Positions 12,937-22,430 of a stretch of 64,000 nucleotides of DNA are shown one piece after another (positions within the stretch are counted from its first letter, which is position 1; each line of letters starts with the position of its first letter). Source of the DNA: Sulfuricurvum sp. PD_MW2. Lineage in GTDB: Bacteria > Campylobacterota > Campylobacteria > Campylobacterales > Sulfurimonadaceae. The notes under the pieces are model-generated. The model was not told the origin of the DNA. It saw nothing but the letters and a program-made list of their open reading frames with translations, and made no database searches. The DNA lies in the NCBI RefSeq assembly GCF_002633015.1, contig NZ_NSIU01000007.1, forward strand, positions 1-64,000, in the 5' to 3' direction. Position numbers and translations under genes: made by a program.

Positions 12937-14345
12937 TTTTTTGACTTACCCTTTTTTTCGATCATGGAGACAAGAGAAAATCCAAACGTTGATCCAACCC
13001 CTTGCGTGCTCTCGATCGTAAGAGCCGAATCATGTAATTTGAGGATGTAGCTGACGATAGAGAGCCCTAACCCCATCGAGTTATCCCACCGGTTTTTCTG
13101 GACGCGATAGAATTTTGAGGTTATTTTATCGAGTTCGTTCGAGGCGATACCGATCCCTTTGTCGGTAATGCTGATCGTAGACTCGGTGAGGGTAACACTT
13201 ACTTCTTCTTCGGAGTATTTCAAGGCGTTGTCTATCAGGTTGGTTATGACGAGTTCCAGCATCGTTTTATCTGCAAATACATTTTTGGAGGAACCTTCAA
13301 AACGGATGGAGCGTTCCGGATATTTCGCTTGCAAGATTGAAATAGAATCCAAACAGACGTTAGCCAAGTCAAAGGTGCTCGGCTTGATCGAGAGATCATT
13401 GTTTTCCAGTTTTACCGATAGGGCGAGACGATCGAGCATGAGTGTAACACGATGGGTATTGGAGAGAATTTTTTCCAAAAACTTTTGACGGATTTTCGGA
13501 TCGATATTAATATCATCGCGGAGTGTTTCGGCATATCCCATGATGGCAGCGATCGGATTTTTAAACTCATGGCTGATTGCCGAGAGAATATCGTTTTGCT
13601 GTTTGTTGATCAAGCGGAGTTTGGCCGTGTGTTTGCGTTTTTGTTTATCACGGTTATGGAGTTTTTTGACTAAATTTTTGAGGAGTATCGAGATTTGCAA
13701 AAACTCCCGAAAATATTCGGGTTTGAGTATGGCCCGATAATTCTTAGCCGAAACCTCATCCAGATAGCGGGTAATTTGGAGAATATCGTAACGGGCTTTT
13801 TTGGAGATGTTATAAGCGATAATGAGTGCAATGACCATTAAAAGGATAAAGGCGATAAAAAGCTTGATCCACAGGGAATAAAAGTGTTCCATAACGCTTC
13901 GCAAACTCATTGAAAGCCTGAAATAAACGCTCCCGTCCGGTTTGGAAATTTTTTTGGCAACATAGACAAAATCACTTTTTAATGTCTTGGAATAACGGAT
14001 GGTCATCCCGTAGGGATTTTGCATGGCCTCCATGATTTCGACACGATTGGAGTGGTTTTCCATTTTAGTCTTGTCGGTATCGCTCTCAGCGATTACTGCA
14101 CCGTCTTCAGCAACGACGGTTACTCGTAAATGGGCTTTTTGAGCGATGGAGGATGCAAGAGAATCAAGATTTTTTGATTCGATGATTTGAGGTTCGAGAA
14201 GCTCAATATTCTGGATCAATCGCTCTTTTCCATCTTCGATGATCATACTTTTTAGGGCGAAAAAACTGATGAGTGAAGCGACCAAAAGAGCCGCGATAAA
14301 AAGTCCTAAAATGTTCAGAAAAAAGAGCTGATGAATTCTTAGCAC
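12933..14345 (-). CDS. sensor histidine kinase (PhoR/PhoS-like by context)
   Basis: H-box SHEFKNPIAAIMGYAETL, N-box NLIDNALKYS, GLGLSIVSYIL; two TM segments. Confidence 0.92.
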   Translation of the reverse strand: MLRIHQLFFLNILGLFIAALLVASLISFFALKSMIIEDGKERLIQNIELLEPQIIESKNLDSLASSIAQKAHLRVTVVAEDGAVIAESDTDKTKMENHSNRVEIMEAMQNPYGMTIRYSKTLKSDFVYVAKKISKPDGSVYFRLSMSLRSVMEHFYSLWIKLFIAFILLMVIALIIAYNISKKARYDILQITRYLDEVSAKNYRAILKPEYFREFLQISILLKNLVKKLHNRDKQKRKHTAKLRLINKQQNDILSAISHEFKNPIAAIMGYAETLRDDINIDPKIRQKFLEKILSNTHRVTLMLDRLALSVKLENNDLSIKPSTFDLANVCLDSISILQAKYPERSIRFEGSSKNVFADKTMLELVITNLIDNALKYSEEEVSVTLTESTISITDKGIGIASNELDKITSKFYRVQKNRWDNSMGLGLSIVSYILKLHDSALTIESTQGVGSTFGFSLVSMIEKKGKSKK

Positions 14346-15040
14346 AGCGTGTATCCGACTCCCCGTACGGTTTTGATATAGTCTTTGTTTTTATCGGGAT
14401 CGATTTTTTCTTTGAGGCGGTTGATAGCCACGTTTACAGTGCGGTCTTGATAGACCTCATCGCTCCCCCACACGTTTTCGAGAAGATAGTCACGATCAAG
14501 CACAACATTTTCATTCACGATAAGAGCATGCAGAAGATCGAATTCTAGTTTTGTTAGTTCTACTGGTTTACCCTCGATAAAAGCACTTCGTGCGCCGAGA
14601 TTGAGAGAGATGTCTCGATAGGTGACATCGCCTGCGGCAGAGAGTTTTTTGGTTCGGCGCAATACCGCTTTCACCCGTAAAATCAACTCTTTCATACTAA
14701 AGGGTTTGGTGATGTAATCATCACCGCCGCGTTCAAATCCCTGTTCGATCTCTTCATCTTTGTGTTTTGCACTCACAAAAATAACAGGGGTGTGAATTCC
14801 CCGCTTGCGGAGTGATTCGACAAACTCGGATCCCTCGGCACCGGGAAGATTGCGATCCATTAAAATCAGGTCGATATGTTCTTCTTCCAATGCTGCCAAA
14901 ACATGTTTTGTATTCAGAAATCCGATGGTTTCAAATCCCTCTTTGGAGAGATGATATTCCATCAGTTCCAAAATATCCTGTTCGTCTTCGACAATCAGTA
15001 TCAACGCATTCACGATTGATTCCTTTCTTCGCAGTTTCAC
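14339..15040 (-). CDS. OmpR/PhoB-family response regulator
   Basis: ILIVEDEQDILELMEYHL, LILMDRNLPG, C-terminal winged helix DRTVNVAINRLKEKID...RGVGYTL; a GTG start at V(NALILIVEDE) is possible. Confidence 0.93.
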   Translation of the reverse strand: MKLRRKESIVNALILIVEDEQDILELMEYHLSKEGFETIGFLNTKHVLAALEEEHIDLILMDRNLPGAEGSEFVESLRKRGIHTPVIFVSAKHKDEEIEQGFERGGDDYITKPFSMKELILRVKAVLRRTKKLSAAGDVTYRDISLNLGARSAFIEGKPVELTKLEFDLLHALIVNENVVLDRDYLLENVWGSDEVYQDRTVNVAINRLKEKIDPDKNKDYIKTVRGVGYTLC

Positions 15041-15055
15041 GTCTATTCTTTAGAA

Positions 15056-15727
15056 CTAATTGTGTAAATTTAATTCGCCGCCTTTTTGAGCAAAAAGCAT
15101 TAACGATGCGATATTGACGGTACGATCTCCGATACGTTCCAATTTTCGAAGTGTTCCCAATACTCTAACGTACTCTACAGCGAGGTCATCTGCATCGATG
15201 ATGAGATTTAAGAGCTCTTTTTCCATAATAGAGAAAAGATCGTCATTTTTAGACTCTTCAACCATCACTTTGCGGTAAACGTCTTCTGCATCACACGACT
15301 CAATAGAGTCCAAACATTCAGTAATGTATTGTAACGCATTGATGGTCGTTTTATGCAATTGGATGATTGCATTTGTCAGCACGGACATATCACATCCTCC
15401 GATGCAGTGATCATGAAGGCGTTTGCTGTATTTTTTGAGTCCGTCGCCGATACGGTCAATTTCATTGGTCATTTTTAGATACGCAACGAGAAGACGTAAC
15501 TCATCAGCTTCAGGGCCGAAGAGGGCAAACGTTTTGATAATTTCGTTATCGATTTTGTTAGCGTCGCTTTGGAGATTTTTGATATGGGTACGTGATGTTT
15601 CATACAGTTCCATATTTCCTGTTTCAAAAGCGGCGAGAGTCTCTTCGCTCGATTGAATGATTTGAGAGAGGATGGCTGAAATCATTGAGCGGATTTCATT
15701 GAGCTTATTTTCATAGCGTGGTAGCAT
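15056..15727 (-). CDS. phoU: phosphate uptake regulator PhoU
   Basis: PhoU helical repeats: YLKMTNEIDRIGDGLKKYSK and LRKLERIGDRTVNIA. Confidence 0.92.
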   Translation of the reverse strand: MLPRYENKLNEIRSMISAILSQIIQSSEETLAAFETGNMELYETSRTHIKNLQSDANKIDNEIIKTFALFGPEADELRLLVAYLKMTNEIDRIGDGLKKYSKRLHDHCIGGCDMSVLTNAIIQLHKTTINALQYITECLDSIESCDAEDVYRKVMVEESKNDDLFSIMEKELLNLIIDADDLAVEYVRVLGTLRKLERIGDRTVNIASLMLFAQKGGELNLHN

Positions 15728-15803
15728 GGATGTGCCTTTGTATAAATGATGTGCGCGATTATAACGGCGCTTTATAACCGTGAGATTACAAACATCGTTT
15801 TAT

Positions 15804-15821
15804 TTGTAATCATTTTGTTAC
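15804..15821 (+). promoter_or_regulatory. candidate Pho box upstream of pstS
   Basis: Direct repeat TTGTAAT-catt-TTGTTAC (7-4-7) ending 10 bp before a TACAAT -10-like hexamer at 15832-15837. Confidence 0.5.
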
Positions 15822-15868
15822 CCGCTAATTTTACAATCGCACTATCAAAATTCCAAAAGGATTCCACA

Positions 15869-16870
15869 ATGCTAAAGAGCGTAACAAAAGGTTTGGTCAT
15901 TGCAGCAATCGCAGCAACCTCAATGGTTGCAGCAGATAAAATCAATGGTGCGGGAGCTACATTTCCGGCTCCATGTTATTATGACTGGGCGTATAACTAC
16001 CAAAAAGCGACCCATACACGTGTTAACTACCAAGCTATCGGTTCAGGCGGAGGGGTTAAGCAGATCTCTGAGCGCATTGTTGATTTTGGTGCGACCGATG
16101 CTCCATTGACACCAAAAGAGTTGGATGCGGCAAAATTGACTCAATTTCCGGCCGTTATCGGTTCTATCGTTGTGGCGCATAATATTCCCGGTATTGCGGA
16201 TGAAAAATTAAAACTCAAAAATAGCGTTGTAGCAGAAATTTTTGCGGGTCAAATCACTATGTGGAACGATCCTAAAATTGCTGCGGATAATCCAGGAATC
16301 AATTTGCCGGCACAAAAAATCATCGTTGCACATCGTTCTGACGGATCGGGGACAACATTTGTTTTCACAGATTATTTGAGTGAAGCCTCCAAAATGTGGA
16401 AAAGCAAATTCGGAACCGGTAAAGCGATCGGTTGGGCAACCGGTGTCGGTGGAAAAGGAAATGAAGGGGTAACCAACCTCATCAAACAAACACCATACTC
16501 TATTGGGTACATCGAAAATGCGTATAAAGAGAAGAATAATCTCGCAGCTGCTACGCTACAAACTGCGGAAGGAAAATGGGTGAGTGCGACTCTTCCAAAT
16601 TTCCAAGCAGCGGTAAAACAAGCCAAATGGTCGAAAAAAGATCATTTTTACAGCTCGTTGGTTCTTCAAGACAATGCCTATCCGATCGTAGCAGCAACAT
16701 TTATTTTGATGCCTCGTGATGCCGATAAAGCGGATACACGAAATGACGTGATCCGATTCTTTGATTTTTCATTCAAAAACGGAGATGCGGCAGCTCAAAA
16801 GCTTGGCTATATCCCATTGCCGGTTGAAACGACGAATCTTGTTCGCCAATACTGGAATGAAACCAAATAA
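15869..16870 (+). CDS. pstS: phosphate ABC transporter substrate-binding protein PstS
   Basis: Signal peptide then INGAGATFPAPCYYDWAYNYQ, SGGGVKQISERIVDFGATDAPL, HRSDGSGTTFVFTDYLS; start moved to MLKSVTKG. Confidence 0.96.
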   Translation: MLKSVTKGLVIAAIAATSMVAADKINGAGATFPAPCYYDWAYNYQKATHTRVNYQAIGSGGGVKQISERIVDFGATDAPLTPKELDAAKLTQFPAVIGSIVVAHNIPGIADEKLKLKNSVVAEIFAGQITMWNDPKIAADNPGINLPAQKIIVAHRSDGSGTTFVFTDYLSEASKMWKSKFGTGKAIGWATGVGGKGNEGVTNLIKQTPYSIGYIENAYKEKNNLAAATLQTAEGKWVSATLPNFQAAVKQAKWSKKDHFYSSLVLQDNAYPIVAATFILMPRDADKADTRNDVIRFFDFSFKNGDAAAQKLGYIPLPVETTNLVRQYWNETK

Positions 16871-16992
16871 ATTTCTCTCTACCTATCCTTTCTGGATGGG
16901 CACCTTCGTTTCTCTCTTCCTCAACACCTTAAGTTTTATTTCCTCTATCCTGGCGTATGCGTTTAGAGGGTGTTTTCCGTTTATTTCCACTT

Positions 16993-17010
16993 TTGTAACC
17001 GCTTTGCAAT
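16993..17010 (+). promoter_or_regulatory. candidate Pho box upstream of the porin gene
   Basis: Direct repeat TTGTAAC-cgct-TTGCAAT (7-4-7), same architecture as upstream of pstS; TACAAT at 17037-17042. Confidence 0.45.
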
Positions 17011-17071
17011 GTAACATTGACGTAATCTATTTTTTCTACAATGACAGTACTAAAAAACAGGAGTGATTCTT

Positions 17072-18451
17072 ATGAAAAAAGTTGCATTATCTGCCCTTGC
17101 TGCGGCGATGATTAGCGGAGTTGCATCGGCGGATGCGTTGACTCTCTACAGTGATCCTAAAACAGGTCAAGTATTTACGACTCCGGGTCAGGGTCGTGTA
17201 GAGATGGGCGATTTCATCAGTGCTAAAGATGTTGATATGCAAGTACGTGATTTGGAATCAAAAAATTCTGAATACCAAGACAAAATGTCTAAATATGTTA
17301 ATGTGAAATCAAAAGCAAAAACACTTGAATTCAGCGGTACGCACTATTTTGGATTGACATCTGCTAGTCCTTCAACCTTGAATACCAATGCCGGTGCAGG
17401 TGTTACATCATCGTATCCAGGAACATCAAGCGGGTTTGAACTTCGCCGTAACTACCTCCAAGTAAAAGCGTATTTCAATGATAAAGACTATTTCCGCGTA
17501 ACGATGGATACGACAAAAGAGATCGGTGCCGATGAAACAAAACGTGCGGGTTATGCTAATATGTATGCAAAATATGCGTACCTCTATTTGGACAAAGTGC
17601 TTCCATACACAGGTGTAGAAATCGGTATTGCTCACCGCCCATGGATCGATTATGAAGAACACAATGCATGGCACTACCGTTCATTCAATAAAGTTGTTTT
17701 GGAAGAGAAAAATACACGAACTGAAACAGGGGTTGACCTTGTCAACTCAGCTGACTTAGGGGTAAATTTTCAAACCAAAACAGATGCATTCAGCTCTGAA
17801 ATCGGTATTTTCAACGGTGAAGGGTATCACGCGGATAAAGCAGCGGCTAACCAAGCTAGCGATTCTAAACTTTCCCTTGAATGGCGTTTGACAGGACATA
17901 TTCTTGGAGACGGAACCAAAGTGGGTAAAAACGATCGTACGAAAGACACGTATGCAAATATCTCTACGTATGGATTGATCTCTAAAAACCATAAAGATGA
18001 CGATACCGATCTTCAAGGTACATTGAGTCCGAATGAATACGATCGCAGTATTTATGGACTCCATGCTGTTTATAATCAACCGGAATTCTTGATTGCGGGG
18101 CAGTACTTCACTGCAAAAGACGATAAGCGTACAAAAGATGTTGCAACAACTTTTGATACCAAAGACTACAAAGGATGGTCTATCAATGCCGAGTATCGTC
18201 CGATTAAAGATTGGACTGTTATCGGACGTTATGATAACTATGAAATTGAGCAAGAACTTAACGGCGCGAAGAATTCTAGAATCAAAGGTGATAAAATCAT
18301 TGCCGGTTTAGGATATAACTACAGTAAAAACGTGAATTTTATTGCGTCAGCAAAATTTGCGGATGAAAAAGATGAGTTAGTTGCGGCAAAAGTGAATGAT
18401 ACGGGTGCATCTAAAGATGTTTACATGTTGACAACTGAGGTTAAGTGGTAA
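17072..18451 (+). CDS. outer-membrane porin, probably phosphate-starvation associated (OprP/OprO-like by context)
   Basis: Signal peptide MKKVALSALAAAMISGVASA; beta-barrel pattern; C-terminal aromatic region ...MLTTEVKW; follows pstS. Confidence 0.7.
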   Translation: MKKVALSALAAAMISGVASADALTLYSDPKTGQVFTTPGQGRVEMGDFISAKDVDMQVRDLESKNSEYQDKMSKYVNVKSKAKTLEFSGTHYFGLTSASPSTLNTNAGAGVTSSYPGTSSGFELRRNYLQVKAYFNDKDYFRVTMDTTKEIGADETKRAGYANMYAKYAYLYLDKVLPYTGVEIGIAHRPWIDYEEHNAWHYRSFNKVVLEEKNTRTETGVDLVNSADLGVNFQTKTDAFSSEIGIFNGEGYHADKAAANQASDSKLSLEWRLTGHILGDGTKVGKNDRTKDTYANISTYGLISKNHKDDDTDLQGTLSPNEYDRSIYGLHAVYNQPEFLIAGQYFTAKDDKRTKDVATTFDTKDYKGWSINAEYRPIKDWTVIGRYDNYEIEQELNGAKNSRIKGDKIIAGLGYNYSKNVNFIASAKFADEKDELVAAKVNDTGASKDVYMLTTEVKW

Positions 18452-18556
18452 AACCCGCTTAAACAAGCTGCTAGATCCCTTTCGTTGATGCGGAAGGGAT
18501 TCCCCTTCAACTATTTTCCGCTACAATACCTCCATATCACATTAAAAGAAATTATT

Positions 18557-18955
18557 ATGATGACAGCGAATCTAATACTTATGATTGCCGGTTTATTGTT
18601 TCTTTTGGTCGCTTTGGTGGTTCTATACATATGGATCGGAAAAAGCAAACCAGCCCCCATCCCTGCGCAACCGCAAAAAATTGAGACCTTTGAATCACTG
18701 AGTGAAATAATCAAAAACAGATCATCGAGCAGCAGTGATCTCAATCATGCGGTAGAGATTATTTTGAGCCGTTTTGGACAGATCAATTCGCACACTCTCA
18801 GTAAATACCAACATCTATTAGAGGCATTATGCACGCATCCATACACCGACTCGAAACTTATTTTACGGTTTGAAAAAACACTTCGGACGGCGAATCCCGA
18901 CTACACACATGAAATCGAAAAAGCCCTTTCGATAGGGCTTGCTTCCAGAGGGTAG
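18557..18955 (+). CDS. hypothetical single-TM membrane protein
   Basis: N-terminal TM MMTANLILMIAGLLFLLVALVVLYIWIG then a soluble helical domain. Confidence 0.6.
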   Translation: MMTANLILMIAGLLFLLVALVVLYIWIGKSKPAPIPAQPQKIETFESLSEIIKNRSSSSSDLNHAVEIILSRFGQINSHTLSKYQHLLEALCTHPYTDSKLILRFEKTLRTANPDYTHEIEKALSIGLASRG

Positions 18956-18956
18956 T

Positions 18957-19697
18957 TTATCGGAGTTTATACGAGATAGGGACACTGATCCGTACCGATT
19001 TTTTTGGTTTAGGAAATTCGGAGGAGGAGTTTTCGATTAACTCTTTTGCTGCATCGTCCAATAGCTCAAAACCAGAACTTTGCGTAAGTGTAATCTGGTG
19101 AACCTCTCTTGATGGTTCAAGTGTAAACGTAACAATACATTCACCTTGCTGTTTCAAGCGTTGTGCATTCTTGGGATATTTTAGCCGTTCTGCCAAGATG
19201 GAGCGGATTTTCCCCAAATTCTCTTCTTCATAATTTTCCTCTACTTTGGGAGGTGAGGGTGGCGCTTTAGGAGCAGCAACGATAACGCTCTCAGCAGGTT
19301 TCGGTGTCGGGGGGATAACCGCTTGAGCTGTTTGTACTGCAGGAACAACGGGTTTGGTTTGGATCGGTAAAGGTGTTTTGATTTGCGGTATAACCTCAGG
19401 TTGTTTTGTCAGAGATTGTGGTTGAGATTTTTGTATGGGCTGCTGGATTTGTTGTGGCGCAGCGAAATGTACTACGGGTGACACATCGGCAGGTTCTGGG
19501 GCATTCAACAGAATTTTGAGTTTTGTTTTTTCCGGCACCGTCAATACTTTTTTATGGACAATACTCACTGCCCCTATGAGAAGGGCGGCGATACCAAAAT
19601 GGATACCTACGGAGAGAAAAAAAGATTGAGTTGTGCGCACGTGATCCAAAAACGACTTAGATTTTGATTTCGACTTTTGCGGCAGAACGGAGACCAT
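18957..19697 (-). CDS. TonB family protein
   Basis: N-terminal TM, Pro/Lys/Gln-rich spacer, C-terminal YPKNAQRLKQQGECIVTFTLEPSREVHQITLTQSSGFELLDDAA. Confidence 0.85.
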   Translation of the reverse strand: MVSVLPQKSKSKSKSFLDHVRTTQSFFLSVGIHFGIAALLIGAVSIVHKKVLTVPEKTKLKILLNAPEPADVSPVVHFAAPQQIQQPIQKSQPQSLTKQPEVIPQIKTPLPIQTKPVVPAVQTAQAVIPPTPKPAESVIVAAPKAPPSPPKVEENYEEENLGKIRSILAERLKYPKNAQRLKQQGECIVTFTLEPSREVHQITLTQSSGFELLDDAAKELIENSSSEFPKPKKSVRISVPISYKLR

Positions 19698-20181
19698 CGG
19701 TCGTTTTGTTCATAAGCGCTTTAAATTTTTCAACTTTCAAAAATTGTGAAATCTCTTTTTTGGCTTGTTCATAAGGTACTTTTTTATCTCCCTGTTTCAT
19801 TTTATCGCTGTTAGCGTCATAAAAATCTTTGGTTTCTTTGTCGGTAACCGTGATTTTACTCATTTGCTGTTTCATCCACATATCAACCGCTAAGTCATCT
19901 TTGATAGCAGCGTATTGGGCTTTGAATGCAGGAGTGTTTTGCAGACCGCTTTTGAGTACTTGATTTTTGATGAGTGCTTGATTGACAAGTTGATCGACAA
20001 CTTGACGTTTCATTTTAGGATCAAGTTTGTCAAAACTCATCCCAGGGATTGCTTTTGCTAAAAACGCATTGGCATCATTGGTTGTGATCGCAGCTCCGTT
20101 TATGGTAGCAAGGGTAGAGGGCGCGGCTAAAGCAATCGTAGAGCCAAGTACGAGCGAAGCGAGTATGAGGGATAATTTCAT
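19657..20181 (-). CDS. SurA N-terminal-like periplasmic chaperone lacking a parvulin domain
   Basis: Signal peptide; ATINGAAITTNDANAFL...RQVVDQLVNQALIKNQ typical of SurA_N; only 174 aa with no PPIase core. Confidence 0.7.
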   Translation of the reverse strand: MKLSLILASLVLGSTIALAAPSTLATINGAAITTNDANAFLAKAIPGMSFDKLDPKMKRQVVDQLVNQALIKNQVLKSGLQNTPAFKAQYAAIKDDLAVDMWMKQQMSKITVTDKETKDFYDANSDKMKQGDKKVPYEQAKKEISQFLKVEKFKALMNKTTDGLRSAAKVEIKI

Positions 20182-20270
20182 AATGTAAACATTCCTTTGG
20201 GAAAAAATTACAGCTATTATAGTATGTGTTTGATTCGATTACGTTAATGTAGATCAAATCAAAGAGCAAC

Positions 20271-21458
20271 TTAAAATAAATAGCTTGCAAAAAGTCTAAA
20301 TTGAACCGAATCGGGATCGCTGCCATTTGTAAGATAGATTACGCGCCCCTCTAAAACAATCTCTTCGATGGCTTTTCCTAGAGTTAACGATGTTTCATGG
20401 TAGTGGCTGCCGTGTTCGACAAGATCGGTATGTGCTGTTTTTATGCCAAGATTGTGAAAGGTTTCATCACCCCATTGAGCTTCCACTTTATATCCACGTG
20501 CACCGTGACGGCTATGCGCTGATTCATAATAACCTGAGGTAAAGAGAACATCTCCTGACCCGTAACAAAGATCGGGAGAACCTTGGCTTTGATCATGGCT
20601 TTTTGCCCAAGCTTGATTGTATGCCGCCGTGAATGTTATACCGCTTTCTGGTTCATTCCATGAGCCTTTAATTCCTAAAATAGTATCGTTGATTCCGATA
20701 GCCGAACCCGATTCTCTGTAATTTTTAAGGGCGCCGATCATCTCTTGACGCAATGCTTGAAATGCCACCGATGCGTCATCGAGAGTATATTCGGTTTCAA
20801 AATAAAATTGATTCATAATATTATTGACGTTTCCACCCCATAGTTGCGAGGTTTGATTTTCTAGCTTATAGGTTAATCCAACGATACTTACGGAAGTATT
20901 ATCGGTAGCATACGGCGATGCAAAAAATCCCGGCATCGAACCTGATAGAGCATCAGAAATAGGGGTAAATGAGAATGGATCCCCTCCATTTTCCCATCCC
21001 GCCATTTTTCGGGCATGCCCTAGAGTCAATTCCCATTGCTCCCCATAGCGGGCGTGTATATCAAGCGCTTCAAAGAGATTCGGCATCAACGATACGTCGT
21101 TGGAATTTAAAAGAGGCCAATCCAGACGCATTCTTCCAATTTGGGCAGATACACCCTCATTTTCCGCTTTAATCCATGCCTCTCCTATAACACCGTTTGT
21201 ATGACCGTGAGGCCCGAGAAGTTCACCGGGTGTTGAACGCAACGGTAGCGCTCCGTAGGCGGCGACTCCCACTTTTAGATAGGAGGTCAGTTCAGATTCG
21301 GCCCCGAGTTTTAATATCATGGCACTTTCTGTATGGCGTATATCAGAATAGCGGTCTTGCTGGAGAATCATACGAAGTTCGTTGGAGTATTCGAGTGCAC
21401 TGAGGGAGGATAATGAAAATACACCAGTGCAAAAAAGTAATAAACGGTATTTAATCAT
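20271..21458 (-). CDS. OprD-like outer-membrane porin
   Basis: Signal peptide MIKYRLLLFCTGVFSLSSLSA; beta-barrel; C-term VQFRLFASYLF; start set at 21458. Confidence 0.6.
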   Translation of the reverse strand: MIKYRLLLFCTGVFSLSSLSALEYSNELRMILQQDRYSDIRHTESAMILKLGAESELTSYLKVGVAAYGALPLRSTPGELLGPHGHTNGVIGEAWIKAENEGVSAQIGRMRLDWPLLNSNDVSLMPNLFEALDIHARYGEQWELTLGHARKMAGWENGGDPFSFTPISDALSGSMPGFFASPYATDNTSVSIVGLTYKLENQTSQLWGGNVNNIMNQFYFETEYTLDDASVAFQALRQEMIGALKNYRESGSAIGINDTILGIKGSWNEPESGITFTAAYNQAWAKSHDQSQGSPDLCYGSGDVLFTSGYYESAHSRHGARGYKVEAQWGDETFHNLGIKTAHTDLVEHGSHYHETSLTLGKAIEEIVLEGRVIYLTNGSDPDSVQFRLFASYLF

Positions 21459-21628
21459 AGTGATTCCCTTAATACAATAAGTTTTTTGAATACTATTATA
21501 GTCAAGAAAATAGAAAATGAAAGAAGTAGTTTGTGTTTCAAATGTATAGATTTGGCACAACGGTGTGATATAACAAAAAGAATCTAGGGGTATAAAATAT
21601 AGATTTAAAATGTTCGTGGTAGAAGATT

Positions 21629-21704
21629 TGGTGGACCCTAGCGGGATCGAACCGCTGACCTCGTCGCTGCCAGCGACGCGCTCTCCCAGCTGAGCTAAGG
21701 GCCC
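21629..21704 (-). tRNA. tRNA-Ala (anticodon GGC)
   Basis: Reverse complement GGGCCCTTAGCTCAGCTGGGAGAGCGCGTCGCTGGCAGCGACGAGGTCAGCGGTTCGATCCCGCTAGGGTCCACCA folds as a cloverleaf with encoded CCA. Confidence 0.95.
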
Positions 21705-21803
21705 AAAGTAGATATTTGGATCGAAATTATACGATGCAGGGTCTTAAATGTCAATGTGAACGAAAAAGGTAAAGTTTTAAAAAAATATGACGATATATCG
21801 GAC

Positions 21804-22430
21804 ATGAAAAAGTTAGCCCTAATTATGATGTTTAGTACGATAAGTGTAGTGTTGAGTGCGGAGGAATATACGATTCAGGCGATCAGCGCCCAAAAAGAGG
21901 CATCGATCACTCCCGCTTTTGAGAAAAAAATAGAGAAAAGTGCTCTTCCTGTCACCAAGAAAAAAGAGGGTACCTGCAATATTGTTACTGTAGGGAAGTA
22001 TCCTTCCGTGAAAGCCGCAAAGCAAGATCTTGCAAAAGCAAAAGCGATTAGTAAAGATGCGTTTGTCCGTTCTGTTGAACGTGCTACCCCAAAAGGGTGT
22101 GAAAACACAAATGCTGTAAAAGCAAATGAGAAAAAGGCAAGCGTAGAACAAACGGTTAACAAAACTGTAGCGGTTCAGGTTATGGCAGTACAACCTAAAA
22201 AAGAAGAGGTAGTGGCTGTAGTAACTCCGGTTGTGCAACCGGTCGCTGCTTCTGTAGCACAAGAGAATAAAAGCGAGCCTTGCAAAACAAAACCGTGTGA
22301 AAACGTTGTTAAACCGGTCTATGTGTATGACCGCAATCTTGCACGCAAAAGCGACATCGAAGATGCGATCGAGTATTACAAACGATCACCTTACTATACG
22401 TTTAAGCCGGTTTTGACTCAACGCAATTAA
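21804..22430 (+). CDS. exported SPOR-like / Lys-Val-rich hypothetical protein
   Basis: Signal peptide MKKLALIMMFSTISVVLSA; CNIVTVGKYPSVKAAKQDLAKAKAISKDAFVRSV resembles a SPOR repeat. Confidence 0.5.
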   Translation: MKKLALIMMFSTISVVLSAEEYTIQAISAQKEASITPAFEKKIEKSALPVTKKKEGTCNIVTVGKYPSVKAAKQDLAKAKAISKDAFVRSVERATPKGCENTNAVKANEKKASVEQTVNKTVAVQVMAVQPKKEEVVAVVTPVVQPVAASVAQENKSEPCKTKPCENVVKPVYVYDRNLARKSDIEDAIEYYKRSPYYTFKPVLTQRN

